In this document: piece after piece, positions 6,878 to 9,104 of the stretch
Layout: every line of letters begins with the position of its first letter
Position numbering within the stretch: position 1 is the first letter of the stretch
From: Draconibacterium sp.
GTDB taxonomy: Bacteria; Bacteroidota; Bacteroidia; Bacteroidales; Prolixibacteraceae
Length of the DNA: 9,104 nucleotides
Direction: 5' to 3'
Assembly: GCA_030595485.1 (NCBI GenBank)
Contig: JAUVDE010000113.1
Location: 1-9,104, forward strand
Translations under genes and position numbers: made by a program
The notes under the pieces: model-generated
Told to the model about the DNA's origin: nothing
The model's input: only the letters and a program-made list of their open reading frames with translations
Databases searched by the model: none

Positions 6878-7171
6878 ATGCGTTTAACAAAACCGGCATT
6901 TCCTCTATTACTTATTTTTCTATTAGGAAATGCCGGTTTTGCTTTGGCTCAAAACGATACTGTTCCTCCTCAAATTATCAACCCCGATACAGATACCATA
7001 AATTATTGTTCCGATTCTGTTCAAGTGGCCCCATTTATTTCTATTCAGAATATTAAAATAGATGAAGACTCGGAAGGAATGAAAATATCCATAGCAAATT
7101 ATAAACGCAATGAGGATTTATTCGAACTCAGCTTATTACTTTCTTTTAGGAACCCAAGGTTTAATTTTTGA
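6878..7171 (+). pseudogene. Truncated N-terminus of a secreted surface protein, probable type IX secretion cargo remnant
   Basis: A 97-residue frame starting 12 nt after the flavoprotein gene. Residues 1-24 form a clear Sec signal peptide (basic MRLTKP start, hydrophobic core, ALA at 22-24 before Gln25). The mature part, with ISIQNIKIDEDSEGMKISIA at 54-73, resembles the start of long Bacteroidota surface proteins that I recall carrying lectin-like and gliding-motility-type C-terminal domains; this is a recollection, not a search result. From about residue 87 (7136) the frame is simply antisense to the end of the convergent PorP/SprF-like gene, and that 36-nt overlap supplies its last residues and stop. 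I therefore read it as a broken gene cut off by a deletion or inversion. It could instead be a genuine small secreted protein. The signal-peptide codons also hold a perfect inverted repeat. Confidence 0.6.
6888..6941. repeat. Perfect 17-bp inverted repeat, candidate terminator or regulatory hairpin
   Basis: The left arm at 6888-6904 (CAAAACCGGCATTTCCT) is exactly complementary to the right arm at 6925-6941, with a 20-nt AT-rich loop between. The arms end in A4 and T4 runs, as in bidirectional intrinsic terminators. The repeat starts 22 nt after the flavoprotein gene stop, yet lies inside codons 4-22 of the following secreted-protein frame. It may end the upstream transcript, attenuate the downstream gene, or both. 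Confidence 0.85.
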
Positions 7172-8122
7172 ATAATGAACAGGTGGAATAAGCACATTTA
7201 ACGAGAGTTCGCAGGTAACTCCAATTTCATCCGATATGCCTGGGACTCCAATGCCTGTATTCAAGTTAACAGTGGTATTGTTATATCGGTAACCAAGTGT
7301 GCCACCCAAGCAGTGAATATTGTTGGTGAAATCATTTTGAACAAAAAAACCAAAGCTGTGCTCGGTATGCGTGATTTTTAAACTGGCTCGGCTCAAAACA
7401 AATTCCTGATTGTAAAATACAATAAGTTCAGGCAAGGCCTCAAAAGGGCTCGATTTTAATCCTCGGCGGTTTCCTCCTACTTTTTTCGAAAGATAAAAAG
7501 AAAGGTTAACAGGTGTTTTCAGAGGTTTTTGATAACCTTCTTCGCCCTCGTGGGTCAAATTGAAATGAAAGGGGACGTTACCCGATAAGCCAAATGAAAT
7601 AGAATTTATTTCACATAAAAAACCAAGTCCGGGTTTGATTAAATAGTATTGAGTGAATTTCTTGCCAGGTAAACTTGGGGGGTCGGTTTTGCTAAGTAAC
7701 AATTTGTCGAGCGTATAGGCAAACCATTGTTTGGTTGCAAATAATAACGCGGTATTAGCTGAGAAAATAATTCTACCCCCCGAAAACTTTCTTTCAAAAC
7801 CAGAATATGCAAAACCTAATTCGGTGGTGCTAATATTGTTGTGTCCAGTAATTCCGTATTGAAGCCAAACGCCAATTCCACCCTTTAGTTTTTCAGAATA
7901 TTTGTCGTAGGTTGTATAAAATAGATTGTATGCCTGGTTCTCGTTTAGGTAGTAATATTGATTTCCCGCAGCGAAATTGGTGTTTTTATTATAGCCGGCA
8001 AACGAAGGGTTAATTGCTAAAAGGCTTGAGAAAGGTTGTAAATAAGTTTCATTTTGTCCACGAGCCACATGGGCAAAAAGGGTTATCAAGCATCCGGTTA
8101 GTATTTTTACAACAAATTTCAA
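7136..8122 (-). CDS. PorP/SprF family type IX secretion system outer-membrane protein
   Basis: 328-residue protein with a signal peptide (MKFVVKILTG start, hydrophobic to about residue 20, likely cleavage near ARGQ at 20-23). The family hallmark LAINPSFAG is at 35-43. The remainder alternates glycine- and aromatic-rich segments expected for an outer-membrane beta-barrel, ending in a basic KPWVPKRK tail. PorP/SprF-like proteins serve the Bacteroidota type IX secretion system and often act as dedicated partners of large cargo proteins with type B C-terminal signals, as SprF does for SprB. The start is a TTG at 8122: no in-frame ATG exists between the upstream stop at 8153-8155 and the signal peptide. 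It lies 16 nt behind the HEAT-like gene, probably in one transcript, and its 3' end overlaps the truncated secreted-protein frame by 36 nt. Confidence 0.88.
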   Translation of the reverse strand: MKFVVKILTGCLITLFAHVARGQNETYLQPFSSLLAINPSFAGYNKNTNFAAGNQYYYLNENQAYNLFYTTYDKYSEKLKGGIGVWLQYGITGHNNISTTELGFAYSGFERKFSGGRIIFSANTALLFATKQWFAYTLDKLLLSKTDPPSLPGKKFTQYYLIKPGLGFLCEINSISFGLSGNVPFHFNLTHEGEEGYQKPLKTPVNLSFYLSKKVGGNRRGLKSSPFEALPELIVFYNQEFVLSRASLKITHTEHSFGFFVQNDFTNNIHCLGGTLGYRYNNTTVNLNTGIGVPGISDEIGVTCELSLNVLIPPVHYSKIKPWVPKRK

Positions 8123-8138
8123 AGTTGATAAGCCGCAG

Positions 8139-8645
8139 TTAAGGTACCAGTTTTAAGATTTTTTCCAGGAAATAGCCCATTTGTTCATCAGCAGATTTTA
8201 GAGCATTGGCAACTTTTAGTTTAATCGCCTTTACATCCTCTTCAGGTGGAAAATGTTCGAGGTTCTCAATTACTGTAAAAGCTTCAAAAGTGACTTCCCA
8301 TTCGCTCTCAATAACTAAATCAACAAACACGGCCAAATGTGAACTAAAATCAAGTCCGTTTTGCCAGCATGTTGTTAAAATATCTTTTCGAATAGCAAGA
8401 AATTTCTTTTCATGCAAAGCTTCAATAAATACCGGAATTGTGTTTTTGTCTTTAATCGTACCTAAAAGCTTTACAATTTCGTTTCTGATTTCTTCTTCCG
8501 GGGCTGCCACAAGAAGTTCAAATAGAATGGGTAAGTAATCTTTATTACCTTTTTCTTTTAGCGAATTTAGTGCAGAAAGAACCACATTATTATCGGTAGA
8601 AAAAAGCTTGGTTTTTAGCGTATAATTTATTTTTGGCTTATTCAT
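8139..8645 (-). CDS. HEAT-repeat-like helical protein
   Basis: 168-residue, predominantly helical, acidic protein without signal peptide or membrane segment. Two or more HEAT-like helical pairs can be seen: VVLSALNSLKEKGNKDYLPI near 21-40, then EEIRNEIVKLLGTIKDKNTI at about 51-70, each followed by a hydrophobic second helix. Such proteins act as binding scaffolds; no partner can be named from sequence. The ATG at 8645 opens the frame. A TACCTTTG element lies 47 nt upstream. The PorP/SprF-like gene follows 16 nt downstream, so the pair is probably cotranscribed, but a functional link between them is only suggested by that arrangement. Confidence 0.75.
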   Translation of the reverse strand: MNKPKINYTLKTKLFSTDNNVVLSALNSLKEKGNKDYLPILFELLVAAPEEEIRNEIVKLLGTIKDKNTIPVFIEALHEKKFLAIRKDILTTCWQNGLDFSSHLAVFVDLVIESEWEVTFEAFTVIENLEHFPPEEDVKAIKLKVANALKSADEQMGYFLEKILKLVP

Positions 8646-8692
8646 AATTGCATTTTCAATGTTAGCAAAATTACATTTTAAAAGAGCTAAAA

Positions 8693-8700
8693 CAAAGGTA
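8693..8700 (-). promoter_or_regulatory. Candidate -7 element (TACCTTTG) for the HEAT-like/porP-like pair
   Basis: Minus-strand 8700-8693 reads TACCTTTG, an exact TAnnTTTG match and the same octamer found before pabB. It is 47 nt upstream of the ATG at 8645, a reasonable leader length. No clear TTG-type -33 box is present 19-21 nt further up. Confidence 0.4.
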
Positions 8701-8863
8701 GCGCATAAATGTTTGTATATAATTATACCTTTACCTTATTCATATAATGAGGGTAAAAACTTAATCTTTCTAGTGTTTTTGAAAGATAGTTTTTAGCGCT
8801 TAAATTCTGCCGGGATATTACTTTGCAGCATTGGTTACAATAAAAGGTGACAGCTTTAGTCAA

Positions 8864-9104
8864 ATGAAAAATATTGATGAATTAAGAGATGCACATGTTG
8901 GACGTTTAATGCTGAAATACTTTATTCCAGCATTTATTGGTGTGTTTGTAAACGCACTTTACAACATTGTCGATCGTATTTTTATTGGGCAGGGAGTTGG
9001 TGCAGAAGCACTTTCAGGAATATCAATTATTTTCCCTGTGATGCTGATTATGATGGCTTTTGGAATGCTAATCGGTATAGGTACAGGTGTTTATGTATCC
9101 ATTA
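8864..9104 (+). CDS. MATE-family multidrug efflux transporter, N-terminal part (cut by window end)
   Basis: The first 80 codons of a gene that continues past the window. The N-terminus MKNIDELRDAHVGRLMLKYF leads into a first membrane segment, then the family block YNIVDRIFIGQGVG at about 37-50, ALSGISIIFP at about 53-62, and a second glycine-rich membrane segment to the window edge. This matches the MepA/DinF-like branch of MATE transporters, inner-membrane Na+ or H+ antiporters that export cationic drugs and other compounds. The substrate is unknown. It is divergent from the HEAT-like gene, with a 218-nt intergenic region between them. A TTACTTTG string at 8818-8825 is a 7-of-8 fit to the -7 consensus but has no partner box. 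Confidence 0.9.
   Translation, partial: MKNIDELRDAHVGRLMLKYFIPAFIGVFVNALYNIVDRIFIGQGVGAEALSGISIIFPVMLIMMAFGMLIGIGTGVYVSI

Noticed and set aside
6878..7171. Insertion sequence or transposase as the cause of the truncated gene
   Set aside because: No transposase frame, terminal inverted repeats or target-site duplication can be seen around the junction; the 17-bp inverted repeat encloses only 20 nt, too short for an IS or a usual invertible promoter.
8206..8538. Plus-strand 110-codon frame opposite the HEAT-like gene
   Set aside because: The serine-rich, low-information translation is that expected from the antisense of a Lys/Glu-rich gene; the minus-strand frame has the coherent helical repeats.
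8729..8758. Imperfect hairpin (TTTACC/GGTAAA arms with an inner TTAT/ATAA pairing) upstream of the MATE gene
   Set aside because: The stem is short with a 4-nt bulge in very AT-rich sequence; it could be an operator but is not distinguishable from chance.

Overview
The window looks like chromosomal DNA from a low-GC member of the Bacteroidota, probably a marine or anaerobic Bacteroidales/Marinilabiliales-type lineage. The evidence is a PorP/SprF-family type IX secretion gene, a twin-arginine secreted Gfo/Idh/MocA oxidoreductase of the Bacteroidota type, the near absence of Shine-Dalgarno sequences, and TAnnTTTG-like -7 elements. The taxonomic call is inference from gene content; no rRNA is present.

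Layout. Positions 1-267 hold no gene that I can support. Two plus-strand genes follow: a divergent phosphoglucomutase/phosphomannomutase-like enzyme (268-1767) and a Tat-exported oxidoreductase (1873-3162), closed by a strong intrinsic terminator (3195-3229). A minus-strand folate (p-aminobenzoate) cluster comes next: pabB-like (4031-4999), a possible 36-codon ORF (3890-4000), and a class IV aminotransferase, pabC-like (3294-3893). Divergent from it are a YggS/PLPHP pyridoxal-phosphate homeostasis protein (5112-5780) and a dihydroorotate dehydrogenase-like flavoprotein (5876-6865). Heptanucleotide arrays lie on both sides of the yggS-like gene.

The accessory-looking part is 6878-8645. A secreted-protein gene begins just after the flavoprotein gene, with a perfect 17-bp inverted repeat inside its signal-peptide codons. 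It is cut off after about 85 codons, where it runs into the 3' end of a convergent PorP/SprF-like gene (7136-8122). That gene sits 16 nt behind a HEAT-repeat-like gene (8139-8645). This looks like the remnant of a type IX secretion cargo gene beside an inverted partner. The window ends inside a plus-strand MATE-family transporter (8864 onward).

Most genes are ordinary housekeeping ones. PabB and PabC would act in succession to make p-aminobenzoate from chorismate. YggS buffers the PLP used by PabC-type enzymes, although that link is only inferred from adjacency. I see no CRISPR array, tRNA, rRNA, transposase or defence system. The most notable signals are the broken secretion-cargo locus with its hairpin, the heptad arrays, and two enzymes with altered catalytic loops.
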